Assembly: GCF_012911975.1 (NCBI RefSeq)
Contig: NZ_SMDQ01000030.1
Location: 1-64,000, forward strand
Origin: Nodosilinea sp. P-1105
Lineage (GTDB): Bacteria; Cyanobacteriota; Cyanobacteriia; Phormidesmidales; Phormidesmidaceae
Length of the DNA stretch: 64,000 nt
Direction of reading: 5' to 3'
Part shown: one piece after another, positions 8,586 through 16,786 of the stretch
Position numbering within the stretch: position 1 is the stretch's first letter
How the letters are laid out: each line of letters opens with the position of its first letter
Program-made: the position numbers and the translations under genes
The notes under the pieces: generated by a model
The model's input: the letters and a program-made list of their open reading frames with translations, nothing else
What the model was told of the DNA's origin: nothing
Databases searched by the model: none

Positions 8586-8791
8586 CTATCTTTTAGCCTA
8601 GTGATTATGGTAGAGAGGAGATGGGACTAACAGGGAAGTAAGGAAGGTAAGACTGGTGAGGAGATAAAACAAACGCTTACTGCACTTAGGGAGAATATCT
8701 CCCCTACCTTCCCCATCTCTCCTACCTTCCCCATCTCCCCAACATCTTAAGTTCCCCCTGCCTCAGTCCCCCAAACCTCTCGACCTGATTC

Positions 8792-10465
8792 ATGCGCGAT
8801 TTCCAACCTCTTTCTAACCAGCCTTTTGACTTAATTGTGATTGGCGGCGGCATTAATGGAGCCGCCACAGCCCGAGATGGGGCCTTACGCGGTCTAAAGA
8901 CTATTTTGATTGAAAAGGGCGACTTTGCCGGCGGCACCACCAGTTGGTCTAGTCGCCTAATCCATGGGGGATTGCGCTATCTAGAATATTTTGAATTTAA
9001 CCTGGTGCGAGAGTCATTACATGAGCGGGAGGTGCTGCTGCGCAATGCGCCACACCTGGCTAAGCCGGTCCAAATGACCATCCCCATTTACCGCAGTGGT
9101 TCCCGGGGGTACCGCATCATTCAAGTGGGGATGGTGTTGTATGACGTGCTGAGCTACGACAAGTCGTTGCCCAATCACCGTATGCTGTCGCGCCAGAGCA
9201 CACGACAGCTTTTTCGGGCCATCGATGCCGAGGCGTTGGCGGGGTCAGCCCAGTACTACGATGGGCAGGCGGAACACGCGGAACGGCTGTGTCTAGAAAA
9301 TATTCTGGATGCTCAGCAGGCTGGGGCCACGGTACTGAACTATGCCAAAGTAGAAGACATTCACTTGAGTAATCGGCGAATTACCGGCTTAACCTGTCGG
9401 GATATGCTCAGCGACCACAGCTTTGAGATCACCACCCACGATCAAACGGTGGTGGTCAATACCTCTGGCCCCTGGGTAGATGAAGTATGTGGCTTAAGTG
9501 AGTCACCCATCAGCAAAGGCCGCAAAATTGGCGGCACCAAAGGCAGCCATATCATTGTTGATCCGTTCCCGGGTGCCCCTGACTCTGCCCTTTATGTTGA
9601 AGCCAAGTCCGATGGACGCCCCTTCTTCATTATTCCTTGGCTGGGGCAGTACCTGATTGGCACCACCGACGAACGCTATGACGGCAGACTAGACAACATC
9701 AAAGCCGACGCCGAAGAAGTCGACTACTTACTGGCTGAAACCAATGCAGTGCTACCCGCCGCTCGGTTAACCCGGGACGACGTGCGCTTTACCTACGCGG
9801 GGGTTAGACCCCTCCCCTATGCCGAGGGCAAGAAAGCTGGCAGCATCACCCGAAACCATATCCTGCACGACCACAGCAAAGAAGGGGCGGAAAACTTGAT
9901 TTCCCTGATTGGCGGCAAACTCACCACCCATCGCCAGGTGGGTGAAGAATTTGTCAATGCTGTCTTCCGCAAGCGTAAACAGACTGTTCCCCCTTGTCCC
10001 ACCCATAAGCGATCGCTGCCAGGGGCGATTCTACTGGATGACCCTCAGGTTAAACAGTGGCACGATCGCTACAGCCACCTGATTTCCCCACCAGTGCTAG
10101 ATCACCTGTTGGGCATCTATGGGGCTCGGGTCGCTGACTTACTGGCGTTGGTAGAAGCCAACCCAGCCCTGGCCGAACCGATTGTGGAAGGGCTCTATGA
10201 CATTCAGGCCCAGATTGTTTTTGCGGCCCAATCTGAAATGGCCCATACCTTTGTGGACATTCTGCGCCGCCGCACCACGGTCTGCATGCACAAAAACTAT
10301 GGCTTTGACGCTCTACCCGTGGTGGCCCAGGTACTGCGCCAGTACTGCGACTGGAGCGAGGAACGCTGCGATCGCAACATCCGCGCTTACCATCAGTTCA
10401 TGGAAGCCAACTGCATCCCTGACTTTTCCTTGAGTCGCGATCCGGTCACGTTGCAGGCGACATGA
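8792..10465 (+). CDS. glpD: FAD-dependent glycerol-3-phosphate dehydrogenase
   Basis: This 557-residue flavoprotein oxidises glycerol 3-phosphate to dihydroxyacetone phosphate and passes electrons to membrane quinone. The FAD-binding start is clear (FDLIVIGGGINGAATARDGALRG). The GlpD signatures GGTTSWSSRLIHGGLRYLEYFEF and FIIPWLGQYLIGTTDERYDG follow. A C-terminal helical domain runs from about residue 400. It sits between ggpS and gpsA on the same strand, so the three genes form a glycerol-3-phosphate-centred group: gpsA makes it, ggpS uses it, glpD removes it. A pyrimidine-rich tract precedes the ATG at 8792, and no strong ribosome site is visible. Confidence 0.95.
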   Translation: MRDFQPLSNQPFDLIVIGGGINGAATARDGALRGLKTILIEKGDFAGGTTSWSSRLIHGGLRYLEYFEFNLVRESLHEREVLLRNAPHLAKPVQMTIPIYRSGSRGYRIIQVGMVLYDVLSYDKSLPNHRMLSRQSTRQLFRAIDAEALAGSAQYYDGQAEHAERLCLENILDAQQAGATVLNYAKVEDIHLSNRRITGLTCRDMLSDHSFEITTHDQTVVVNTSGPWVDEVCGLSESPISKGRKIGGTKGSHIIVDPFPGAPDSALYVEAKSDGRPFFIIPWLGQYLIGTTDERYDGRLDNIKADAEEVDYLLAETNAVLPAARLTRDDVRFTYAGVRPLPYAEGKKAGSITRNHILHDHSKEGAENLISLIGGKLTTHRQVGEEFVNAVFRKRKQTVPPCPTHKRSLPGAILLDDPQVKQWHDRYSHLISPPVLDHLLGIYGARVADLLALVEANPALAEPIVEGLYDIQAQIVFAAQSEMAHTFVDILRRRTTVCMHKNYGFDALPVVAQVLRQYCDWSEERCDRNIRAYHQFMEANCIPDFSLSRDPVTLQAT

Positions 10466-10862
10466 GGCAAAGGGGGAGGTGTTAGGGGTTAGGTTTCAGG
10501 GGTTAGGTATCGGGTGGCAGGGGTGTGGCTGAATCGTGAGCCTGAGCAACCCACCCCTGCCCCTCCCAGGAGGGGATTCCGGCACCCGATACCCATACCT
10601 CAGACCCCAGACCAATCCCAGCGGGAAACTGGACTCCACCCAGTCCACCTTCCCCACCTCCCCCACCCTGAAGAAAGCCTCTCACGTCTAACTCCCCATC
10701 CTCCCATCCACCCCCTTCGGCTCCGCTCAGGGCAAGCATCTTCCCCACCTTCCCCATCCCCCCATCCACCCATCCACCCATCCACCCCCTTCGACTCCGC
10801 TCAGGGCAAGCATCTCCCCCACCTTCCCCATCCACCCATCCACCCATCTACCCATACTCACC
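10466..10862. repeat. Intergenic C-rich minisatellite and TTCGRCTCCGCTCAGGGC repeats
   Basis: This gap contains tandem CCATCCAC-like units (about 10760-10790 and 10825-10857). Between them lie two copies of CCCTTCGGCTCCGCTCAGGG / CCCCTTCGACTCCGCTCAGG, each followed by CAAGCATC (near 10720 and 10788). The frames open on both strands here arise from the repeats and are not genes. The C-rich tract ends a few bases before the gpsA ATG. Confidence 0.7.
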
Positions 10863-11867
10863 ATGGTCACAACCTCCCCCAGCGCTGACGCCTTACACCA
10901 AGTCTTTGAAGACTACAAACATCGCCAGGTCAACCTCACTATCCTTGGGGCTGGGGCTTGGGGCAGCGCTCTGGCCCACATCGCCAATACCAACGACCAC
11001 CAGGTGCGGATCTGGTCTCGCCGCAGTGAACTGTCCTTAGAAGATGCGGTGGCCGGGGCTGAGGTGATTGTGTCAGCGATTTCGATGAAAGGGGTGCCGG
11101 AGGTGGTTAACCGCCTGAAGGCGCTGCATATCCCAGAGACCACGGTGCTGGTGACGGCGACCAAGGGGCTGGACCCTGAAACCACCCTGACGCCATCGCA
11201 AATTTTTCAGCGGGCATTTCCTAACCATGCGGTGACGGTCTTGTCTGGCCCCAACCTATCGAAGGAAATCGAAGCTGGTCTACCTGCGGCTACGGTGATT
11301 GCCTGCACCAATGAGACAGCAGCCGAGGCGGTACAGCATGTGTTTGCCTGTGACAACTTTCGCACCTACCGCAGCACCGACCCCCTGGGGGCTGAACTGG
11401 GGGGGACGCTCAAAAATGTGATTGCGATCGCAGTGGGGGTCTGTGAAGGGCTGGACCTGGGCTCCAACGCTCGATCGGCCCTGATTACCCGCGCTCTGCC
11501 CGAAGTGATGCGCATTGGCACCCACCTGGGAGGCCAGCCAGAGACCTTTTTGGGCCTTTCGGGCCTGGGGGACATGCTAGCCACCTGCACCAGTGCCCTT
11601 AGTCGTAACTACCGGGTGGGCTATGGCCTCTCCCAGGGAAAATCCTTAGAGCAAATTTTAGTGGAACTGGGTAGCACCGCTGAAGGGGTAAATACCTCCC
11701 ATGTGCTGATGGCGATCGCCCAGCGGGAACAGATCTCGGTCCCGATTTCTCAACAGGTGCATCTGTTATTGAATGGCGAAATTTCTGCCGAAGAAGCCGT
11801 GGCCGCCTTGATGGAACGCAAGCTGAAGGCAGAAGATTACCAGGAGGTGCTACAGCCGGATAGTTAG
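10863..11867 (+). CDS. gpsA: NAD(P)-dependent glycerol-3-phosphate dehydrogenase
   Basis: This 334-residue enzyme reduces dihydroxyacetone phosphate to glycerol 3-phosphate, the precursor of glycerolipids and the acceptor for GgpS. The dinucleotide-binding loop LGAGAWGSALA is near residue 30. The GpsA signatures ATKGLDPET, LSGPNLSKEIEAGLPAAT and the catalytic-lysine region LGGTLKNVIAIAVGVCEGLDLGSNARSALITR are all present. The segment between the Rossmann loop and VIVSAISMKG is short, as in other cyanobacterial GpsA. Placement next to ggpS and glpD suggests it supplies glycerol 3-phosphate for osmolyte synthesis. Confidence 0.95.
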   Translation: MVTTSPSADALHQVFEDYKHRQVNLTILGAGAWGSALAHIANTNDHQVRIWSRRSELSLEDAVAGAEVIVSAISMKGVPEVVNRLKALHIPETTVLVTATKGLDPETTLTPSQIFQRAFPNHAVTVLSGPNLSKEIEAGLPAATVIACTNETAAEAVQHVFACDNFRTYRSTDPLGAELGGTLKNVIAIAVGVCEGLDLGSNARSALITRALPEVMRIGTHLGGQPETFLGLSGLGDMLATCTSALSRNYRVGYGLSQGKSLEQILVELGSTAEGVNTSHVLMAIAQREQISVPISQQVHLLLNGEISAEEAVAALMERKLKAEDYQEVLQPDS

Positions 11868-11878
11868 GACGGGGAAGC

Positions 11879-12027
11879 GGACGGTGAGCGGTACACGGTA
11901 TACGGTGCAAGGTGGACGGTATACGGTGCAGGGTGGACGGTGCAAGGTTTAGGACAAACCGCAAACCGCTGACCGCAAACCGCTGACCGTGAGCCGCAAG
12001 TCGTTGACCGTATACTGTTAACCGATA
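11879..12027. repeat. Heptanucleotide repeat array in two inverted halves
   Basis: The first half (about 11879-11952) is a run of 7-base units of the form ACGGTNN, often ACGGTAT or ACGGTGC. The second half (about 11955-12026) is a run of the complementary form NNACCGN (CAAACCG, CTGACCG, TTGACCG). The two halves can fold into a long imperfect hairpin. This fits the short tandemly repeated repetitive (STRR) sequences known in cyanobacteria. Related ACGGT units occur in the inverted repeats at 15746 and 17663. It lies between gpsA and chlP. Confidence 0.75.
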
Positions 12028-12187
12028 GAAAAACCTCTGGCCAAGGAATAGATTCTTACCCGTTCTCGGTTTCGCATTGTAAACGAGTATTTCAATCCAG
12101 TTACATCCCTCGAAATCGGCTGAAATTGCCAAAACTAGCGTGATACGATGCCCTTCGTAGCTTCTTCGCGATTCGGGAGAAATATCC

Positions 12188-13423
12188 TTGTCACTTCGGG
12201 TAGCAGTAGTAGGATCAGGTCCGGCAGGCTCCTCGGCAGCCGAGACGCTAGTTAAAGCAGGTATTGAAACCTATTTATTTGAGCGCAAATTAGATAACGC
12301 CAAACCCTGTGGTGGGGCCATTCCCCTCTGCATGGTGGATGAGTTTGACTTGCCCCCCAACATTATCGATCGCCGGGTGCGCAAGATGAAGATGATCTCC
12401 CCCTCTAATGTGGAGGTCAACATCGGCAGTACCCTCAAAGATGATGAGTACATCGGCATGTGCCGTCGGGAAGTGCTGGATGGCTTTCTGCGCAATCGCG
12501 CCGCCAAGCACGGGGCCAAATTAATCAACGGCACCGTCCACACCCTGGACATTCCCCAGTCCGACAGCCAACCCTATACCCTGCACTACACCGAGCACCG
12601 GGAAGATGGCCTGGTGGGAGACAGTAAGTCCCTGCAGGTGGACCTGGTGATTGGCGCCGATGGGGCCAACTCCCGGGTGGCTAAGGCCATCAAAGCCGGG
12701 GATTACAATTATGCGATCGCTTTCCAAGAGCGTATCCGCTTGCCCGAAGACAAAATGGCCTATTACGAAGACCTGGCCGAAATGTACGTGGGCAACGATG
12801 TCTCCCCCGACTTTTATGCCTGGGTGTTCCCCAAATATGACCACGTGGCCGTGGGCACCGGCACCATGCGGGTGAACCAGGCCAAAATTAAACAGCTCCA
12901 GGTCGGCATTCGGACTCGGGCTGCCAAGCGCCTGGAAGGGGGCGAAATCATCAAAGTGGAAGCCCACCCCATCCCCGAGCATCCCCGTCCTCGCCGGGTG
13001 GTGGGTCGGGTCGCCCTGGTGGGCGATGCTGCCGGTACCGTCACCAAGTCCTCCGGGGAAGGGATTTACTTTGCGGCCAAGTCCGCCCGCATGTGCGCTG
13101 AAACCATTGTGGAACTGTCCAACAGTGGGGCCCGCATTCCCACCGAAGATGACCTCAAAGTGTACTTGAAGCGGTGGGATAAGCAGTACGGCATGACCTA
13201 CAAGGTGCTGGATCTGCTGCAAACCGTGTTCTACCGGTCGGATGCCACCCGGGAAGCTTTTGTGGAAATGTGCTCTGACATCGATGTTCAGAAGCTCACC
13301 TTTGACAGCTACCTCTACAAAACGGTGGTCCCCGCCAACCCTCTGGTGCAGATGAAAATCACCGCTAAAACCATGGGTAGCCTGATTCGGGGCCATGCCC
13401 TGGCGCCCACCCGTAGCTGGTAG
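12188..13423 (+). CDS. chlP: Geranylgeranyl diphosphate/chlorophyll reductase
   Basis: This 411-residue flavoprotein reduces the geranylgeranyl chain to phytyl for chlorophyll a, tocopherol and phylloquinone synthesis, at the thylakoid membrane. The FAD loop VAVVGSGPAGSSAAE opens the protein. The ChlP-specific segments LFERKLDNAKPCGGAIPLCMV, DEYIGMCRREVLDGFLRNRA and VGDAAGTVTKSSGEGIYFAAKS are all present. The N-terminus begins with a TTG codon at 12188. It is supported by GGGAG at 12175-12179 and by the position of conserved ChlP starts. A strong terminator follows the stop. Co-occurrence with chlD in the window is consistent with photosynthetic metabolism. Confidence 0.97.
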   Translation: MSLRVAVVGSGPAGSSAAETLVKAGIETYLFERKLDNAKPCGGAIPLCMVDEFDLPPNIIDRRVRKMKMISPSNVEVNIGSTLKDDEYIGMCRREVLDGFLRNRAAKHGAKLINGTVHTLDIPQSDSQPYTLHYTEHREDGLVGDSKSLQVDLVIGADGANSRVAKAIKAGDYNYAIAFQERIRLPEDKMAYYEDLAEMYVGNDVSPDFYAWVFPKYDHVAVGTGTMRVNQAKIKQLQVGIRTRAAKRLEGGEIIKVEAHPIPEHPRPRRVVGRVALVGDAAGTVTKSSGEGIYFAAKSARMCAETIVELSNSGARIPTEDDLKVYLKRWDKQYGMTYKVLDLLQTVFYRSDATREAFVEMCSDIDVQKLTFDSYLYKTVVPANPLVQMKITAKTMGSLIRGHALAPTRSW

Positions 13424-13463
13424 GACGGTAGAGCCCGTTTTTTTAAGTTCAACCCCCTAATCG

Positions 13464-13498
13464 GTGGCTTTGACTCAATACGGTTAAAGCCACTTTTT
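13464..13498 (+). terminator. Rho-independent terminator of chlP
   Basis: The arms GTGGCTTT (13464-13471) and AAAGCCAC (13486-13493) form an 8-bp stem with a 14-nt loop, followed directly by TTTTTAT. It lies 40 bases after the chlP stop and is the clearest intrinsic terminator in the window. Confidence 0.8.
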
Positions 13499-13584
13499 AT
13501 CGTTCATTTGACGATTAGCCTGTTTGTCCAAGACGTATTCTCTGTCGAACTCACGTTCGTTCAATAAATGGCCCGCCAGCCTGA

Positions 13585-14115
13585 CTACCGGCACCCTAAA
13601 GACGCCCGAGTGGCAACGCCGGTCTTAGGGTTAACCCCGGTGGCGGTTTTGCACAATTTGCGGGCCAGGGCACCGTCCAGAATCGCCCCTGAAAAGTCCG
13701 CCCCGGTGATGTCGGTGTCCTCAAAGGTGGCCCGCAGCAAAATGGTATCCACCAAAATGGCGTCACTGAGGTCACTGCGGGTAAAGCTGACTGAGTCCAA
13801 CATGCCGGTCGTGAAGTCGGCCCCGTGAAAGTTGGCGCCTGTGGCCACTGACCCGCTAAAGATCGCCCCCCGCACGTCAGCCTCGCTAAAGTCGGTCAGT
13901 TCCAGGTTGGCGTTGGAAAATTCTGCCGCCCGCAGTTCCTGGCCTGAAAAGTCTCGACCTTTGAGCTCAGCGTTGCTGAAGGACAGGGGCGGCGGAAAGT
14001 AGGGCGCGGCGATCGCCCTCTGGGTTTGACCGTTGACCATGGCTGGGGCAGCCCAGATCAGCAGAATCAAACCAACCCCTAGCACCAGTCGCAGCCCCGC
14101 CCGCCAAATACCCAT
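13585..14115 (-). CDS. Exported pentapeptide-repeat protein
   Basis: This 176-residue protein starts with a hydrophobic export signal (GLRLVLGVGLILLIWAAPAMVNG). From about residue 45 to 155 it carries tandem pentapeptide repeats of the A(D/N)LXX type (FSNAELKGRDFSGQELRAAEFSNANLELTDFSEADV...), which fold as a right-handed quadrilateral beta helix. Two cysteines near the end (KLCKTATG, LGCR) could form a disulfide. The organisation matches thylakoid-lumen or periplasmic pentapeptide proteins of cyanobacteria. Their function is unknown. It is convergent with chlP, with the terminator between them. Confidence 0.88.
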   Translation of the reverse strand: MGIWRAGLRLVLGVGLILLIWAAPAMVNGQTQRAIAAPYFPPPLSFSNAELKGRDFSGQELRAAEFSNANLELTDFSEADVRGAIFSGSVATGANFHGADFTTGMLDSVSFTRSDLSDAILVDTILLRATFEDTDITGADFSGAILDGALARKLCKTATGVNPKTGVATRASLGCR

Positions 14116-14186
14116 GATTCAAGCCTCCTCTGCCCTGACATAATTCCTCATTATTATCTACCTCCATCGGTAGCCAAGACTCTGGG

Positions 14187-14350
14187 GTGCATCCCAGTTA
14201 TGCAAATTTACCCTCATCCCCCAGCCCCTTCTCCCAAAATGGGAGAAGGGGGGCCGGATTCAAAGTCCCTCTCCCGCTCTGGGAGAGGGATTTAGGGTGT
14301 AGACGCGGAGCGGCTTCTCTTGAGTGGGCTACAAAAGTGGGATGCACTCA
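14187..14350. repeat. Dispersed intergenic repeat, copy 2
   Basis: This gene-free stretch is bounded by GGGTGCATCCCA and AGTGGGATGCACTCA. It contains CCCTTCTCCC/GGGAGAAGGG and CCCTCTCCC/GGGAGAGGG palindromes. It shares its AGTGGGATGCACTCA end (14336-14350) and internal blocks with 1560-1776. Confidence 0.6.
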
Positions 14351-14386
14351 GACTCCGGCCCAGGGCAGATAGCCTGGTGACATAAA

Positions 14387-14452
14387 CCAGATCCAAGTCC
14401 AGACCTGGCGTTCTGCCTGTGGGAAAAGTCCAGTTCCCGAGCTGGACTTGGC
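14387..14452 (-). repeat. Dispersed 60-bp repeat family, copy A
   Basis: Read on the minus strand, this locus begins CCAAGTCCAGCTCGGG and ends GGACTTGGATCTGG. It aligns over nearly its whole length with 16691-16754 and 42297-42353. The arms AAGTCCAG and CTGGACTT within it (14426-14433, 14442-14449) form a hairpin. It lies upstream of the aldo/keto reductase gene. Confidence 0.6.
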
Positions 14453-14567
14453 CTCAAACAGCTTTGCCCCCCCGCCCCCCAACTCTGAGGGGATCTGAAG
14501 CCCCCACCTTTACATCCGGCAATCCCTTGATTACCGTGATGGATAGCCCTTCGCCCGATCAGTCCCT

Positions 14568-15749
14568 ATGCAGTACCGACGCTTTGGTCGCACCGAACTT
14601 CAAATGCCGGTTTTTTCCTGTGGCGGTATGCGGTACCAGCATTCCTGGAAGGATGTTCCCCTGGCGGAGATTCCGGCCAAAAACCAGGCTAACCTGGAGG
14701 CCACCATCCGCCGTGCCCTGGAGTTGGGCATCAATCACATTGAAACCGCCCGGGGGTATGGCACCTCAGAAGTTCAGCTGGGGCAAATTTTGCCGGGGTT
14801 GGAGCGCGATCGCCTGATCGTTCAAACCAAGGTATCGCCCACCCCAGACCCGGCTGACTTTCGCCGCACCCTCAGCCAATCCCTGGCCAACCTGAACCTA
14901 GACAGCGTCGATCTACTGGGCATCCACGGCATTAACACCGCCGAACTGCTGGACTGGACCCTGCGCCCTGGGGGCTGCATGGCCGTGGCCCGGGAATTTC
15001 AACGGCAGGGACGGGTACGGTTTATTGGTTTTTCCACCCATGCTCCAACGGCGGTGATCCAGCAGGCGATCGCCTCTGACCAGTTCGACTACGTCAACCT
15101 ACACTGGTACTACATCAACCAGGACAACTGGCCTGCCATCGCCGCCGCCCAGCGCCACGACATGGGGGTGTTTATCATCAGCCCCTCCGATAAGGGGGGC
15201 CACCTGTATAACCCCTCTGCCACCCTCACCCGACTGTGCGCCCCCCTCAGCCCGATCGTCTTTAACGACCTGTTTTGCCTCAACCATCCCCAGATCCACA
15301 CCCTCAGCGTTGGGGCCGCCCGCCCCACCGACTTTGACGAGCATGTGAAAACCCTACCCCTGCTCGCCCAGGCCAATACCCACCTGCAGCCCATCCTCAA
15401 CCGCTTAGAGCACCGGGCCAAGGCCGTACTGGGGGAAGACTGGTTGCGCACCTGGAAAGTGGGCTTACCCAGCCCTGAGCAGACCCCTGGCCATATCAAC
15501 ATTCCTGTAATTCTCTGGCTGCGTAACCTGTTGTTGGCCTTTGACATGGAAGCGTATGCCAAGGCCCGCTACGGACTGCTGGGCAACGGGGGCCACTGGT
15601 TTCCGGGGCAAAAGGCCGATCGCCTGGATCAATTGAACTTGAGCCAATGCCTGCAACATAGCCCCCACCGCGATAAAATTCCTCAACTCCTGGCTGAAAC
15701 CCATGACAAATTAGGGGGACACCAGGTGGCCCGACTATCCAATGCCTAG
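14568..15749 (+). CDS. Aldo/keto reductase of the COG1453 type, Glu at the Asp position
   Basis: This 393-residue protein has an aldo/keto reductase barrel in residues 1-250 and a helical C-terminal extension. The tetrad region reads INHIETARGYGTSE, so the usual catalytic Asp is Glu59; Tyr64, Lys88 (IVQTKVS) and a His in LLGIHGI are in place. Relatives of this type often end in a 4Fe-4S ferredoxin module. Here the corresponding C-terminal region keeps only one cysteine (LNLSQCLQHSPHRDKIPQLL), so no cluster is expected. The substrate is unknown. The stop codon lies inside the left inverted repeat that brackets the next two genes. Confidence 0.85.
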   Translation: MQYRRFGRTELQMPVFSCGGMRYQHSWKDVPLAEIPAKNQANLEATIRRALELGINHIETARGYGTSEVQLGQILPGLERDRLIVQTKVSPTPDPADFRRTLSQSLANLNLDSVDLLGIHGINTAELLDWTLRPGGCMAVAREFQRQGRVRFIGFSTHAPTAVIQQAIASDQFDYVNLHWYYINQDNWPAIAAAQRHDMGVFIISPSDKGGHLYNPSATLTRLCAPLSPIVFNDLFCLNHPQIHTLSVGAARPTDFDEHVKTLPLLAQANTHLQPILNRLEHRAKAVLGEDWLRTWKVGLPSPEQTPGHINIPVILWLRNLLLAFDMEAYAKARYGLLGNGGHWFPGQKADRLDQLNLSQCLQHSPHRDKIPQLLAETHDKLGGHQVARLSNA

Positions 15750-15878
15750 TAGTCTGTCAAGCTAGACGTGACGGGTCAAAAGGTATGCGGTGCACGGTTT
15801 ACGGTACACGGCTAGCCTTAAACCGCTTACCGTGAACCGTGAACCCTAAGTCACATCTCTCGTCATTATTTTTTTGAC
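15746..15878. repeat. Left arm of a 130-bp inverted repeat pair
   Basis: Starting CTAGTAGTCTGTCAAGCTAG, this arm is the near-perfect reverse complement of 17663-17788, apart from about a 7-10 bp length difference in the middle and scattered changes. Its centre is a set of ACGGT/ACCGT heptamer units that form their own hairpin. The first bases include the TAG stop of the preceding gene. Confidence 0.85.
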
Positions 15879-15938
15879 TGAACATTATTCCTGTTAACGA
15901 TTCACCCCTTAGACATCTACCCTTGAGACCTTCCCCCT

Positions 15939-16604
15939 ATGGCGAACTGGTTTACCGCCGGGGGCATTGTGATGGTGCCCCTGCTGCTATTTTCAATGTT
16001 GACCCTGGCCCTGGTGGTCGAACGTAGTTGGTTCTGGCTGCGCATTAGCCGGCAACAGCGGGGGCTAGTGCCCCAGGTACTGAAACTCTATAGCCAAAAC
16101 CCCTATGGCGCGATCGCAAAACTAAAACAGTATCCCCAACTGCCCATTGCCCGCATTTTCCTGGCCGCCCTTACCCTCGACAGCACCACCCCCGAAGAGT
16201 TTTCCCTGGCCCTGGAAAGTGCGGCCCAGGCAGAACTGCCCCTGCTGAAGCGGTTTCACACCGTGTTCGAAACGGTGATCGGCATCGCCCCCCTGCTGGG
16301 GTTACTGGGTACCGTCCTGGGATTGATGCAGGTGTTTGCGACCATTCGCCTGGGGGAAAATACCGGCGACTCAGCCGCCGGGGTCACCCTGGGGGTGGGG
16401 GAGGCCCTGACCTCCACGGCGATGGGCTTGGTGGTGGCGATGGTGGCCCTGTTGTTTGCCAACCTGTTTCAGGGGTTGTATCGGCGCCAGCGGGCCTTCA
16501 TTCAAGAAGCTGGGGGCAAGCTAGAAATTTTGCACCGCCGCTACCTGCGACAAGCCCTGCTAGAGCCAAGGGCGATCAATCCCCCTCCCCCCCACCCGCA
16601 TTGA
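15939..16604 (+). CDS. MotA/TolQ/ExbB proton channel family protein
   Basis: This 221-residue inner-membrane protein has three predicted membrane segments. The first is residues 5-30 (GGIVMVPLLLFSMLTLALVVE). Two more lie around 110-135 (VIGIAPLLGLLGTVLGLMQVF) and 155-180 (LTSTAMGLVVAMVALLFANLF). The GLLGTVxGxMxxF and T-rich third helix are typical of ExbB/TolQ, which use the proton gradient to energise outer-membrane transport. The usual partner ExbD/TolR is absent next to it; a lipoprotein gene follows instead. Both genes are enclosed by inverted repeats, so they may travel as a unit. Confidence 0.9.
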   Translation: MANWFTAGGIVMVPLLLFSMLTLALVVERSWFWLRISRQQRGLVPQVLKLYSQNPYGAIAKLKQYPQLPIARIFLAALTLDSTTPEEFSLALESAAQAELPLLKRFHTVFETVIGIAPLLGLLGTVLGLMQVFATIRLGENTGDSAAGVTLGVGEALTSTAMGLVVAMVALLFANLFQGLYRRQRAFIQEAGGKLEILHRRYLRQALLEPRAINPPPPHPH

Positions 16605-16690
16605 AAAACTAGAGCAACTCGTGGTTTGTTAAAGCACTGGGCGTTCCATGGCTCGAAATCTTGAGTGATGGGCAAATATGCGCCTTTATA

Positions 16691-16754
16691 CCAATTCCAG
16701 CTCGAGATCGGGGGCTTTCCCCAGGCGGAACCTCAGCTCCGAACTTGGGCCTGG
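16691..16754 (+). repeat. Dispersed 60-bp repeat family, copy C
   Basis: This stretch starts CCAATTCCAGCTCGAG, contains TTTCCCCAGGCGGAAC and ends GAACTTGGGCCTGG. It aligns with the repeats at 14387-14452 (opposite strand) and 42297-42353. It lies in the short gap between the ExbB-like gene and the lipoprotein ATG. Confidence 0.55.
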
Positions 16755-16786
16755 TTGATTTGCTGTTATTGATCACATCTAGCTCT

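Noticed and set aside
10503-10888. Overlapping frames on both strands between glpD and gpsA
   Set aside because: They are generated by CCATCCAC and TTCGACTCCGCTCAGG repeats and have no ribosome sites or relatives.
12521-13396. Long open frame on the minus strand inside chlP (291 codons)
   Set aside because: It lies wholly antisense to chlP, whose protein is certain; GC-rich codon use opens the opposite frame. The translated sequence matches no family.
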